Positions 35,901 to 45,400 of a stretch of 64,000 nt of DNA are shown one piece after another. Location: the NCBI RefSeq assembly GCF_002257565.1, contig NZ_CP022736.1, positions 2,542,001 to 2,606,000 on the forward strand, given 5' to 3'. Under the pieces are notes generated by a model. The model was not told the DNA's origin. It searched no databases and saw only the letters and a list, made by a program, of their open reading frames with translations. The DNA comes from Herbaspirillum sp. meg3. GTDB taxonomy: Bacteria; Pseudomonadota; Gammaproteobacteria; Burkholderiales; Burkholderiaceae_D. Position 1 is the first letter of the stretch. The number at the start of each line of letters is the position of its first letter. The position numbers and the translations under genes were made by a program.

Positions 35901-38900
35901 TGGCGCTTGCCGCACGCGAGCAGTTCGTGCTGGACCATACCAATACCACGTACCTGCTCGGAGAAGCTCATGCGGCCTATCGCACTCGCATTGACGATCT
36001 GCTGCTGAGTGCGACTGCCTTGACGCTTTGCGAATGGGCGCAGCGTGACAGTCTGTTGATAGAAGTCGAAAATCATGGCCGCGTTGATCCCTCCCATGCC
36101 GACATCGACGGCGCCGGTTTTGATCTGAGCCGCACGGTAGGCTGGTTTACCGCCTTGTCGCCATTGCTTCTGAGGCTTTCCAGCAATGACCCCGGCACCG
36201 TCATCAAGAGCATCAAGGAACAACGGCGCCAGGTGCCACGCGATGGCATCGGCTATGGCTTGTGGCGTTACCTGGGAGTGACGGGAACTCCGCGCCAATC
36301 TTCCGCGGTACAACAGCCGCAGATTACTTTCAACTATCTGGGACGCTTCGACGAGTTTGCTGCGCATGATGCCTGGCAATTGCTGCCGCGCACCAGTACT
36401 CAAGCTGATCAGGAACGTGCCCCAGCGAGCCGGCGCCGTGCCTTGCTGGAGTTCAATGCCATGGTCGTGGCAGGGCAGCTGCAGGTGGAATGCGTCTACA
36501 GCACCGCCTTGCATCGACGCGAAGACATACAGGCCTTGTTGCAGATTTTTTCGCGCACTATGCAAGACCTTCTGTCGCATTGCCGCACTACTGCAGGCGG
36601 CGCCACACCGTCTGATTTTCCGCTGGTCACACTCAGTCAGTCGCAACTGGACGTCTTGCTCGAAAGTTTGCCGGCGAGTAGCCGAAAGTCAGGTGTGGAC
36701 GACATGTATCCGCTTTCGCCGATGCAGTCGGGCATGTTGTTCCACACGTTGCTGTCACCGCACAGCCGAGCCTATTTCAATCAATTGCGGGTGAATCTGC
36801 ACCAGCTTGACACGGTGCGCTTTCATCGGGCATGGATGGAAGTGATGCAGCGCCACGATATCCTGCGCAGCGGTTTTCTCGCGCACGCCGACCCGGCGCT
36901 CCAATGGGTCGCGCAAGAAGTCAATCTGCCGTTCGTCGAATTTGACTGGCGTGGTCGTCGCGACATCGACTCCGCACTGGAAGCGCTGGCCGCTACCGAT
37001 CATGCGCGCGGCGTCGATCTGGCACATCCGCCTTTGATGCGACTGACTCTGGTGCGTATCAGCGACGAGGTGCATCAACTGATCTGGACGCGGCATCACT
37101 TGCTGCTCGACGGCTGGAGCACACAACAGCTCATCGGTGAAGTGCTGCGTCTTTATCGTGGAGAAGCCTTGTCATCGCCCGTCTTGCGCTATCGCGACTA
37201 CATCGACTGGCTGCAACGTCAGGATCGTACCGCCGCCGAGCATTTCTGGCGCGATCAACTGGCGCCGCTGGCCGCGCTCGACGGTCCGGGCCGACTGACC
37301 AACGGCTTGCCGTTGCCTATCTTGGAGCAAGCTGAACAGCGGGTCTGCACGACCACTCTTGACGGCGTCGCCACAGCACGCTTGCAAACCTTTGCCAAGG
37401 ACTGCAAGACGACTCTCAACACGCTGGTACAGGCGGCATGGAGTCTGCTCTTGCAACGTTACAGCGGCCAATCTACCGTGGTGTTCGGCGTCACCGTCGC
37501 CGGACGTCCGAGTGAGCTGACGGGTACGGACGAATTACTGGGGTTGTTCATCAATACCGTGCCGCTGGTGGTTGAGTTGCAACCCGCGTTGACGGTAGCC
37601 GACTTGCTGGCCCGCTTGCACGCGACCAATCTGGCTGTGCGCGAGTTTGACAGCAGTCCGTTGTACGAGATCCAGACCTGGGCAGGACAAGCCGGTCAGG
37701 CGTTGTTCGACAACATTCTGGTATTTGAAAACTATCCACATGATCTGGCCCTGCAAACAGAGCAGGACGGCGGCTTGCGGATAGCGGTGGTGAGCAACCG
37801 GGAAGAGACGCATTATCCGATGACGGTAGTCGCGACGCTGACCGAGCGTTTGCAGTTCGACTGGCGTTACAACGCCGCGCAGATTACGGACGCCGCCGCC
37901 GACAGCATAGCGCAGGAGATGCTGATGCTGTTGCAGCAACTCAGCGCGGACGCCGGACAAGCACTGGGTAATCTGATGCCGTTACCGGCCGAAGAACAGA
38001 TGCGTCTCACTGCACTTAGCGTCAATGCCGAAGAGCAAGCAGCAGTTCCCAGTATCCTGTCGCTCATTGAACAACAGGTGGTGTTGCATGCGCGGAGTAG
38101 CGCTGTGCGCGTGGTGCAGAGCGCACAGGCGTTGACCTACGAGCAACTCAATCGTCATTCCAATCAGCTGGCGCACTGGCTCATCGGGCAGGGTGTCGGG
38201 CCGGACAGCCGGGTTGGCGTTGCCATGGAGCGTTCGCAGGAAATGGTCGTCGCCTTGCTGGCCATCATGAAGGCAGGGGGGGCCTACGTACCGATGGATC
38301 CGGATCATCCGCCACAACGGCTGAGCTACTTCATCGAAGACAGCCGCATTGGCTTGCTGCTCACGCAGGCGGCAATACTGCCGTTGTTACCGTTGTTGCC
38401 GGCAGCATCCGATGGCAGCACTGTGCGCGTCATCGATGTCGCCACGCTGGCACCGGCACTGTCACAGCAACCCGCGCACAATCCCGCGTTGCGCTTGCAC
38501 CCCGAACATCTGGCCTATGTGATCTACACCTCGGGCTCCACCGGGCAGCCCAAGGGCGCTGCCAACCGGCATAGTTCGCTGGTCAACCGGCTCATGTGGA
38601 TGCAGCAAGCCTATGGCTTAGGTCCCGGCGACAAGGTCCTGCAAAAGACTCCGTTCGGCTTCGATGTCTCGGTGTGGGAATTCTTCTGGCCGCTCATGAC
38701 CGGTGCAGAACTGGTCATGGCGCCGCCGGGCGCACATCGTGATCCGGCGCAACTGGGCCAGTTAATTCGTGAGTACGGCATCACCACGTTGCACTTTGTG
38801 CCGTCGATGCTGCAAGCCTTCGTGAGCGACATTGCTGCAGCGCATTGCCCGAAACTGCAACGCGTGATTTGCAGCGGCGAAGCCTTGCCGATGGAGTTGC

Positions 38901-41900
38901 AGCAGCAGACGCAGCGTCAATTGCCGCAGGCGCAACTGATCAACCTGTACGGACCGACCGAAGCCGCCATCGACGTCACGCACTGGACGTGCCGGGTCGA
39001 TGACCGTAGCGCGAGCGTACCGATAGGGCGTCCTATCAGCGCCACCCAAACCTATATTCTGGACGACGCGCTGCAACTGGTGCCGCAGGGTGTGGCAGGG
39101 GAGTTGTATCTGGGAGGTGTCAATCTGGCGCGCGGCTATCTGGGCAAGCCCGGGCTCACCGCAGAGCGTTTCGTCGCCAGCCCGTTCTCAGCCAACGGCG
39201 AACGGTTATATCGCACCGGCGATCTGGTGCGCTGGCGCGAGGACGGGCAGATCATGTATCTGGGGCGACTGGATCATCAGGTCAAGATCCGCGGCTTGCG
39301 TATAGAACTTGGCGAAATTGAGGCTGCTTTATTGGCGCAAGCGGTCATCCGTGAAGTGGTGGTCGTTGCCGTGGAGGTGGCAGGCAGCAAACAACTGGTG
39401 GCCTATGTTTCAGCGCGGGCCGGTGCACAGATCGATGCGGAAGCCTTACGGATGGTTCTGGGCCGACAACTGCCGGACTACATGGTGCCGACCGTGATCA
39501 TGGAACTGGCGACGCTGCCGCTGAGCACCAACGGCAAGATCGACCGCAAGGCTTTGCCGGCGGTGCAGACGCAGAGCGAAGAAGCCTACGCCGCACCACA
39601 GGGCGACACCGAGCAACAACTGGCGCAGATCTGGCAAACCGTATTGGGCCTGCCACAGGTCGGACGGCACGATAACTTCTTTGCGCTCGGCGGCCATTCG
39701 CTATTGGCCACCAGCGTGCTGGCACACTGGCGTGCGCTGTGGCCGCAGACGCAGGTAAGTCTGCGTCAATTGTTCGCGGCCCCGGTACTGCATGAGCTGG
39801 CCGCCGCCCTGGACGCCGCACTCCAGCCCGACGTGGCGCAGATACCGGTTTCGGTTCCGGTACCAGTGCCGCGCCAGGCACGCATGCCGCTGTCGCCGAT
39901 GCAACAACGCCTGTGGCTGGTACATCGCATGCAAGGCGGGGCGGCGGCCTATAACATGACCGCTGCCTTGCAACTGGACGGCAGCTTGTCGGAAGCGCAC
40001 CTGCGCAGCACTCTGCAACACTTGCTGGCACGCCATGAAATTTTGCGTACCAGCTATGCAGAAGACGATGACGGCGAAGCATATTCCCGTATCGCTGCGC
40101 CGGATAACGTGCAGGCCACGCTTGCCGTGTTCGATCTGTCCGGCGTCGCAGATGCAGAACAGCAAGTTCTGCTGGCGCAGGAAACACAACGCCAGGCCGA
40201 GCAGGCCTTTGATCTGGCCGCCGCGCCACTGCTGCGCGCAGTGCTGGTGCGCTGCGCGCAGCAACGTCACGTCTTGTTGCTGGCACTGCATCACATCGTG
40301 GCAGACGGTTGGTCCGTAGGCGTGCTGATCAACGAGTTCTCCGACATCTATCGTGCTCTGGCGACTGATGTGCAGCCACAATTGCCATCGCAGCCACTGC
40401 AATACATCGACTACGCCGTCTGGCAACAGCAACGCCGTGCCGGACCGTCTGCACAGCAGGACGAGGTGTTCTGGCAGCAAACGCTGGCCGGCGTGACTGC
40501 CGAACCGGCATTGCCGTCCGACTGGCCGCGCGTGGCCCCGTTGTCGAGCGCCGGTGCGCGCTTGTCGTTGCAGATTCCGGTGTCGCTGGGCGAGCGACTG
40601 ACGACACTGGCGCAAGCCAGCGAGGTCACCTTGTTCATGCTGTTGCTGAGCAGCTTCCAGTTGCTGGTGCATCGCATGAGCGGACGCGATGATTTGCTGA
40701 TCGGCACCGACGTAGCCGGTCGCGAACATCAGTCCTTGGAGGGACTGGTCGGCTTCTTCGTCAATGTCTTGCCGTTGCGTTCGCGGCTGCAGCCGCAGCA
40801 GAGTTTCGTCACGATGCTGGGTGACACGCGTGAGTCGGTACTCAATGCTTTTGCGCATCAGGAACTGCCGTTCGAACGTATCGCCGAAGTCGCGGCGATA
40901 CGTCGAGACCGTCGCTGGAATCCCTTGGTGCAACTGCTGTTCGTGATGCAGAACATGCCCACCGGGGAATTCGATTTACCGCAACTTCAGGTACAGCGCT
41001 TGCCGGCGCTCCATGCGCACGCCAAGTTCGACATTGCCTTGTTCGTCACTCCCGGGCAAGGCGCATTACAGCTCGAATGGGTATATGCCGCAGCGCTGTT
41101 TGCGCCGTCCACCGTACAGCGCATCGCTGCTGCATGGATCAGCTTGCTGGAACAGATCGCGCTCCATCCCGAGTGGCCGCTGTCGCAATTCGCCATTCCT
41201 TCTCTGAAAGAAGACTTCGTCATGACAAGCAGTTCTTCCACCATGTCAGCATCTGCTGCTTCCGTCTCCGTCTCCGGCCCCGCCGGCACTCCCGGCAAGA
41301 GCGACAAGCTCAGTAAACTGAGCAAGCTCAAGAGCTTGTCTGGCGGCAATGCCAGAGCGTCGCTGGCACCGGCCGCGCCGATACCGCCCGTACGTATTGC
41401 ACCGCTGCGCGCCGATGCCGATTTTCCGCTGTTGATCGAAGCCACCAGCGCCGATCTGGATACAGTCGTCTGGGCGCATGACAACAAGGCCCTGATTGCG
41501 GAATTGCTGGGACGCCACGGAGGTGTGCTGTTCCGTCGCTTCGGTCTGCGCACGCCGCAAGAGTTCGAGGCATTTGCCGAGGCGATCGAGCCCGAGTTAT
41601 ACGGCAGCTACGGCGACTTGCCGAAGAAAGAGGGCGGCAAGAAAACCTACCGTTCCACGCCTTATCCGGAAAAACAGATGATCCTGTTTCACAACGAAAG
41701 TGCACATATTGAACGCTGGCCGCGCAAGCAGTGGTTCTTCTGCGAGCTGCCGTCGCCGGTCGGCGGTGCCACGCCGATTGTCGATTGCAGGGAGATGCTG
41801 CACCGCTTGCCGCCAGCACTGCGCAACGAATTTGAACAGAAACAACTGCTCTATGTACGCACCTTCACACCAAGGCTGGATGTGAGCTGGCAATCGTTTT

Positions 41901-42412
41901 ATCAGACCAGCGACAAGGCGGTTGTCGAGGCTCGCTTGCAGGCTGCCGGTACCGGTTTTGTCTGGCTCGACGACGATACCTTGCAGACCCGCACCCGTTG
42001 CCCGGCGGTCATCGTGCATCCGGTGACCGGCGCCCAGGTGTTCTTCAATCAGGTGCAACTGCACCATCCCTATTGTCTTGATCCGGAGCTGCGGCGCGAT
42101 CTGCTGTCGATGGTCGGCCCCGAACGGTTGCCGCGCAATGTGTTGTTCGGCGACGGCAGTCCGATTCCAGACGCAGTCATGGAATTGATCGGCCAACTCT
42201 ATGAAACTTGCGCGGTGCGTTTCGACTGGCAGCAGGGCGATGTGGTCATGCTCGACAACATGCTGGCCGCGCATGCCCGCGATCCATTTGAGGGACCGCG
42301 CAAAATCGTCGTGGCCATGGGTGCGATGGTTGAGCGGGCAGAGGTGTCGATACCGGGCACAGCATCGGTGCCGACAGAGATCGGCACAGTCATTACAGGA
42401 GCAGCATCATGA
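29963..42412 (+). CDS. NRPS1: FAAL-ACP-C-A(Asp)-PCP-E-C-A(Ser)-PCP-C-hydroxylase
   Basis: The 4149-residue enzyme starts with a fatty acyl-AMP ligase (about 1-590, YTSGSTSQPKG, SWLPLYHDMGLIGG) and ACP (Ser641) that load a fatty acid. Starter condensation domain: HHIAADG at 841. The first A domain (about 1157-1640) gives a pocket code read as DLTKIGHVGK, for Asp; PCP Ser1711. The E domain has HHLVIDG at 1901. The second C domain has HHLLLDG at 2378. The second A domain reads DVWHISLIDK, for Ser; PCP Ser3246. The last C domain has HHIVADG at 3443. After a low-complexity linker (about 3754-3800), a TauD-type hydroxylase (HNES, AHARDPF) ends the protein. It would make acyl-D-Asp-Ser and hydroxylate an aspartate. 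Its stop overlaps the NRPS2 start. Confidence 0.95.
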   Translation: MTKPIDSADNIVLRLQKLAQTRSLDTALITVDASGDQRFSYAELHGRAAALAQQLQRRFASGERALLLLDNDVHYVVGFFACLMAGLVAVPLHRPESIRGQHLQRLTGIAEDAGACCWLVTQATATALQADNTPLAGNAALIVMDISPPAVDLAATDTALRAHAIDDNDIAFLQYTSGSTSQPKGVMVTHANLMANEAAIQERLGVRSDDTFVSWLPLYHDMGLIGGLLQPLYRGIPVVLMSPAFFLERPVRWLEALSRHRGTISGGPDFAYRLCAERIRSGRSAGLDLSHWRVAFSGAEPIRHDTLNDFIDAFRDIGFSADAVYPCYGLAESTLLVTGGKRNGGMRVVCFDPDGLKDGQARKIAAADDAVRLVACGISPAGHQLRIADPTSGMPLSDGLVGEIWAGGPSVAAGYWRRQTDSADTFVERDGQRWLRTGDLGFIEQGELFIAGRRKDMIIVRGQNLYPQDIERAIESEVELVRKGRVAAFAVPREQSPDGIEGIGVALEISRSVQKMVAAQTLIDSLQETIALTCSEPASVIVLLNPGSLPKTSSGKLQRSACRSGWLDGTLDAYAVQAFGRLSLTTAIAAEASAPVPATVENIVADQIERDLITLWKQILPVATAPVAAREAHFFRSGGSSLKAVQLAAAISEHWHINLPIRSLFEQPQLLDLAQTIRTLLAQGATESASSALSAAASDVIPTLSATQRQGLLPLTAAQRSLWTTWQLDPHSPAYNMPGVLHLNGPFNEAAMALAIDDFVSRHAVLRTIYVPQPDGLPQQQTLAAPSGLLLPATTAGNEADARQLLQIFARRPFQLDRDIPFRTLLIRCEPQRHLLGLSLHHIAADGWSLQILLDELSALYAARSRGESAALSGPAHQFADYAVWHNQRLNAAVQASQLDYWRHQLGDEHVPLTLPFGHRRQSDAALLEARHAFALPADVSAAFKELCAGQGVSIYMGVLALLNLLLYRTTGCADLRIGSPMADRRHPQTHGMIGYLINLHVLRTQVDSRLGFDALLSGVRDTVLAAQAHQDVSFDMVVATLQPERHPGVHPLCQVKCTERAALPPHWHSAGVRMQLEELTGGQAHFDLSLDFSVGADSIDCLFVYAANHYAESSVQALAQTLVALARQTVAMPTRPLAQLQLPDVPSQLSGTQAVFAHADVVSCWRRNIARDPQAIAVADERQALTGAELMAQVEHLAAQLQDHGIGIESRVGIASGRQVEFVIGLLAALRVGACYVALDPQLPDERLAFQMADSGISLLLASAEGERLQLLHAAETGTSLVMLPLTIAAAPLRSDCRAFCAPHPQQAAYLIYTSGSTGRPKGVVLTHGALSNYVQGVLQQLDLPDTVRSMGMVSTVAADLGHTSLFGALCSGRSLHLLSVQSAFDPIQFADVMQTHAIDVLKIVPSHLQALMQGPQAAQVLPRHTLIVGGESTSAVLLEQIHTLRPDCRVVNHYGPTETTVGVLTHAVTATAERDAQLPLGLPLPNVQIHVLDADLNPVPAGAEGELYMSGPCLARGYQGRATATAERFIASPFGQGERLYRSGDKVRLDRAGRLVFLGRCDDQLKIRGYRVEPQEVASLLRGLDGVTAAEVMPHHADDGRTQLCAYVAGAAGREPAALRERLAALLPDYMVPSHFVALDRLPLTANGKIDRKALPAPSQQADNESVTLAAHTLPQGDAEIAVAQVWQEVLGLQQVARNANFFALGGDSILTLKIVARLRKAGWRITPRQLMQAPDLAALAMQAVAVAVATATATPAPVALQDSTLLPLTPVQQWFFTDHADAPAHWNQSVLLQGPATTPAAELGAAVAVLTQHHEALRLRFRKAADDQWTQQVSAQQTDCFEHVILPSGTQSETARLAAIDRAQRSLDLQNGPLWRVLWLTPLTPRADEKATLALIAHHLVIDGVSWRILLEDLQTLLQGRSFPAPTASWRQWAQALPTAAASLSEQECAYWQQLEEVEDPALPRLSDAIGVTDNTVALAAREQFVLDHTNTTYLLGEAHAAYRTRIDDLLLSATALTLCEWAQRDSLLIEVENHGRVDPSHADIDGAGFDLSRTVGWFTALSPLLLRLSSNDPGTVIKSIKEQRRQVPRDGIGYGLWRYLGVTGTPRQSSAVQQPQITFNYLGRFDEFAAHDAWQLLPRTSTQADQERAPASRRRALLEFNAMVVAGQLQVECVYSTALHRREDIQALLQIFSRTMQDLLSHCRTTAGGATPSDFPLVTLSQSQLDVLLESLPASSRKSGVDDMYPLSPMQSGMLFHTLLSPHSRAYFNQLRVNLHQLDTVRFHRAWMEVMQRHDILRSGFLAHADPALQWVAQEVNLPFVEFDWRGRRDIDSALEALAATDHARGVDLAHPPLMRLTLVRISDEVHQLIWTRHHLLLDGWSTQQLIGEVLRLYRGEALSSPVLRYRDYIDWLQRQDRTAAEHFWRDQLAPLAALDGPGRLTNGLPLPILEQAEQRVCTTTLDGVATARLQTFAKDCKTTLNTLVQAAWSLLLQRYSGQSTVVFGVTVAGRPSELTGTDELLGLFINTVPLVVELQPALTVADLLARLHATNLAVREFDSSPLYEIQTWAGQAGQALFDNILVFENYPHDLALQTEQDGGLRIAVVSNREETHYPMTVVATLTERLQFDWRYNAAQITDAAADSIAQEMLMLLQQLSADAGQALGNLMPLPAEEQMRLTALSVNAEEQAAVPSILSLIEQQVVLHARSSAVRVVQSAQALTYEQLNRHSNQLAHWLIGQGVGPDSRVGVAMERSQEMVVALLAIMKAGGAYVPMDPDHPPQRLSYFIEDSRIGLLLTQAAILPLLPLLPAASDGSTVRVIDVATLAPALSQQPAHNPALRLHPEHLAYVIYTSGSTGQPKGAANRHSSLVNRLMWMQQAYGLGPGDKVLQKTPFGFDVSVWEFFWPLMTGAELVMAPPGAHRDPAQLGQLIREYGITTLHFVPSMLQAFVSDIAAAHCPKLQRVICSGEALPMELQQQTQRQLPQAQLINLYGPTEAAIDVTHWTCRVDDRSASVPIGRPISATQTYILDDALQLVPQGVAGELYLGGVNLARGYLGKPGLTAERFVASPFSANGERLYRTGDLVRWREDGQIMYLGRLDHQVKIRGLRIELGEIEAALLAQAVIREVVVVAVEVAGSKQLVAYVSARAGAQIDAEALRMVLGRQLPDYMVPTVIMELATLPLSTNGKIDRKALPAVQTQSEEAYAAPQGDTEQQLAQIWQTVLGLPQVGRHDNFFALGGHSLLATSVLAHWRALWPQTQVSLRQLFAAPVLHELAAALDAALQPDVAQIPVSVPVPVPRQARMPLSPMQQRLWLVHRMQGGAAAYNMTAALQLDGSLSEAHLRSTLQHLLARHEILRTSYAEDDDGEAYSRIAAPDNVQATLAVFDLSGVADAEQQVLLAQETQRQAEQAFDLAAAPLLRAVLVRCAQQRHVLLLALHHIVADGWSVGVLINEFSDIYRALATDVQPQLPSQPLQYIDYAVWQQQRRAGPSAQQDEVFWQQTLAGVTAEPALPSDWPRVAPLSSAGARLSLQIPVSLGERLTTLAQASEVTLFMLLLSSFQLLVHRMSGRDDLLIGTDVAGREHQSLEGLVGFFVNVLPLRSRLQPQQSFVTMLGDTRESVLNAFAHQELPFERIAEVAAIRRDRRWNPLVQLLFVMQNMPTGEFDLPQLQVQRLPALHAHAKFDIALFVTPGQGALQLEWVYAAALFAPSTVQRIAAAWISLLEQIALHPEWPLSQFAIPSLKEDFVMTSSSSTMSASAASVSVSGPAGTPGKSDKLSKLSKLKSLSGGNARASLAPAAPIPPVRIAPLRADADFPLLIEATSADLDTVVWAHDNKALIAELLGRHGGVLFRRFGLRTPQEFEAFAEAIEPELYGSYGDLPKKEGGKKTYRSTPYPEKQMILFHNESAHIERWPRKQWFFCELPSPVGGATPIVDCREMLHRLPPALRNEFEQKQLLYVRTFTPRLDVSWQSFYQTSDKAVVEARLQAAGTGFVWLDDDTLQTRTRCPAVIVHPVTGAQVFFNQVQLHHPYCLDPELRRDLLSMVGPERLPRNVLFGDGSPIPDAVMELIGQLYETCAVRFDWQQGDVVMLDNMLAAHARDPFEGPRKIVVAMGAMVERAEVSIPGTASVPTEIGTVITGAAS
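38048..39694 (+). repeat. Serine A-domain segment, copy 1 of a 1.65-kb near-identical repeat
   Basis: This part of NRPS1 is almost identical to 47293-48948 of NRPS3. By eye I found three substitutions (38081, 38129, 38650) and one 9-base length difference (at 38381-38398). The match starts at the beginning of the A domain and stops at the GG of the PCP motif, just before the residues that differ between GGHSLL here and GGDSIL there. Confidence 0.93.
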
Positions 42413-45400
42413 CGCAGACATTTGAATCTTCCCGCCACGTGGCACCAGGCTTGCCGCTCAGTTCGGAGCAGCGTAATGCGCTGGCATCTTCTGCGTCGGC
42501 AGTTTGTTTGGCCCTCGACATACAAGGAGAGCTCGACCCGCAACGACTGGAACAGGCATTGCACACGGCGGTACAGCAACATACCGTGTTGCGTCACGCG
42601 TTCGGCATGGTGAGCGGCTATCGCGGTCTGCGCCAACAAGCGCTGACGGATGCGCCGCCGCAGTCGTGGCGAGTATTCACCGCACTGGCGAACGTTGACC
42701 GCATCGCGGGGGATACGCTGCGTCTGGAGTATCAGCAGTGGCAGCAGCAAACTTTCGCGCCGGCTGCGGGCGAGGTTTTGCAGGCACGTCTTATACGTTG
42801 CGGCGATGTGCATTGGCAACTATGGCTTGCCGCTTCGGCACTGGTCGCCGATGCGCGCAGTCTGTTACAGCTGGTGGCAGATATTCGCCACCATTACATG
42901 GCAGGCAGCGGTGCGGCAGAGTGTGATTCGTTCCAGTACGCCGATTACATCGAATGGCGTCAGTCATTGGATGACGACGTGGACGCCACGGCAGGGCGAG
43001 CCTACTGGGCCAATTATGCACATCGCGTGGCGCAGGCTGCATCGCCCCGGCTAAGCTACCGGCAGGAACGCGGGCAGACCGCGCTGCAGGTGCACGGCAC
43101 ACATCTGCCGGCTACGCTTTCAGACGCGTTACAAGACTACGCCGAGACCAATCAGACCGTCGTAGAAACAGTGCTGCACGCCGCCTGGCTGGCACTGCTC
43201 GGCAAGCTCACTCAAGCGCAACAGATCCGCAGCGTCTGGCGACATGATTGCCGTGCTGATTATGAGCCGATGGCCGGGGCTGTCGGACTGTACGGCAAGG
43301 TCTTTCCCGTGTTGCTGGAGGTCGGTGCACAGGATAGTTTCAGCGACGTATTACGGCAATTGGCGGTTCTCGGCGAACACCATACCGGTGCTCAGGAATA
43401 CCTGACCGATGATGTCGCTGCTGCGGCGACATCCGGCATTGGTTTTTCAGTCAATACACTGGTGTCGTTCTGGCGCGACGCGACTGCGACCTGGAAAGTT
43501 TTTCCCGGTCCGCAGTGGGACGCTCGCTACGAACTGGCGCTGCATGTCGATCTGGCCGATTCCTCCGCGCTCCGGCTGCAAATGCACTACGCGCCGCAAC
43601 ACTACGCGCACGCCGCTATCGATGGTTTGCTGCGACAGTTCGAGGCGTTCCTTGCCCAAGCTATTGCCCATAGCACGGCATCGCTGTCTGCATTGCGCTG
43701 GGATGATCGTGCGTTATGGTCGCGGCGTCTGGTGACGCAGTCTATCGCGCTCGATACCGGTGGCGATACCTTGTTGGCGCACATTGACCGGCATGCGCAC
43801 GCCACACCGCAGGCGATTGCCCTGTGCGGCTCGACCTCTGCATTGCCGATTGATTACGCCAGCCTCATGGTGCGCGTCAATCGTCTTGCACATTGGCTCA
43901 AGGAACAGGGGGTTGGCCCTCAATCGCGAGTGGGATTAGCCTTGCGCCGTTCACCTGAGATGGTGGTCGCATTGCTGGCCGTGTGGCGTGCCGGTGCCGC
44001 ATATCTGCCCATCGATCCAGGCTGGCCGGCGGCACGACGTGCCGGTTTGCTGGCTGATGCGATGCCGCTGCTGGTGTTGCACGACGGCGCTGATGACATT
44101 GCACTGGCCGCGAACGAAGTACGGCATGTGGCATTGGCGACGCTTGATACGCTTTTGCCGCGTTATCCGTCGCAAGCCCCGGCACCGGACTCGACAGCTG
44201 CTGCCGGTCTGAGCGATGCCGCTTACGTCTTGTACACCTCAGGATCGACCGGAACCGCCAAAGGCGTCGTGATCGAACATCGGCAATTGCTCAACTACGT
44301 ACTGGCAGCAAGCGAAGGTATGCAGCTGGCGTCAAGCCGTTGCTGGGGACTGACCAGCACCGTGGCCGCCGATCTGGGCAATACCGCGCTGTTCGCGGCG
44401 CTCTATCACGGTGCGACATTGGCCATCGCCGATGACGACGACATGCAGGACGGTGCTCATTTTGCCGGATTCATAAAGCGCCGGCGGGTTGATGCGCTGA
44501 AGATCGTTCCCTCGCATCTGGAAGCCTTGCTGGAAATTGACCCTGTCGTGTTGCCATCCACCATCGTGCTGGGCGGTGAAACTGCAGCGCCGGCGCTGGT
44601 ACGCAAGATTTGGCAGCATCGACCTGATTGCCGGGTGTTCAATCACTACGGCCCGACGGAAACCACGGTGGGCGTGATGTGGCATGCGGTCACTCCTGAT
44701 GATGTCGAGACGGATACCGCCATTCCACTCACGCAAGTCATGGCCAACTGCCGCGTGGCTGTGTTCGACGACATGCTGCGCGAAACGCCGGTCGGTGCCG
44801 TCGGCCAACTGTACATCGGGGGGGCGCAAAACTGTCGTGGTTACCTGAATCGGTCCGTCGATAGCAGCGCGTTCGTTGTCGACCCGCTCGATGCGAGCCG
44901 CACCTGGTATCGCAGCGGCGACTTGGCCTGCTACCTACCACAAGGCGGATTGCGCATTCTTGGCCGGGCGGACGATCAGGTCAAAATCCGTGGCTTCCGT
45001 ATCGAACCGGCGGAAATAGAAGTCGCTCTGTTGCAGCAGTCAGGTATCCGGCAGGCAGTCGTACTGGCGCATGGGGCAGCGGATCAGACCGCGAGTCTGA
45101 CGGCGTTCCTGGTTGGCGAGTCCGGCCGGATCAACGCCGCGAGCTTGCGGCCTGCGTTGCTGGCGCTGCTGCCAGAACCTATGGTGCCGTCCCGCTATGT
45201 GATGCTGGCAGCTTTCCCGCGCCTGGCTAACGGCAAGATAGACCGCCGTGCTTTGCTGCAATCGCTGGAAACTGCTGTCACCGATGCCTCATCTGATGCG
45301 CCGTCCAATATGCAGTCTGACGTTGCCTTGGACGACGATCTCGAATTCGTGGTGCTCGATACCATGACGCAATTACTCCCCCCCGTAACACAGGCGCTTG

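Noticed and set aside
39701..40933. Long minus-strand open frame (about 410 residues) opposite NRPS1, and similar long frames opposite other NRPS parts.
   Set aside because: High-GC codon use leaves antisense frames open; the plus strand encodes an intact condensation domain and the antisense product shows no domain.
41222..42412. Treating the hydroxylase part of NRPS1 as a separate gene.
   Set aside because: The reading frame is continuous with the NRPS and no stop separates them; the possible internal start is kept only as a finding.
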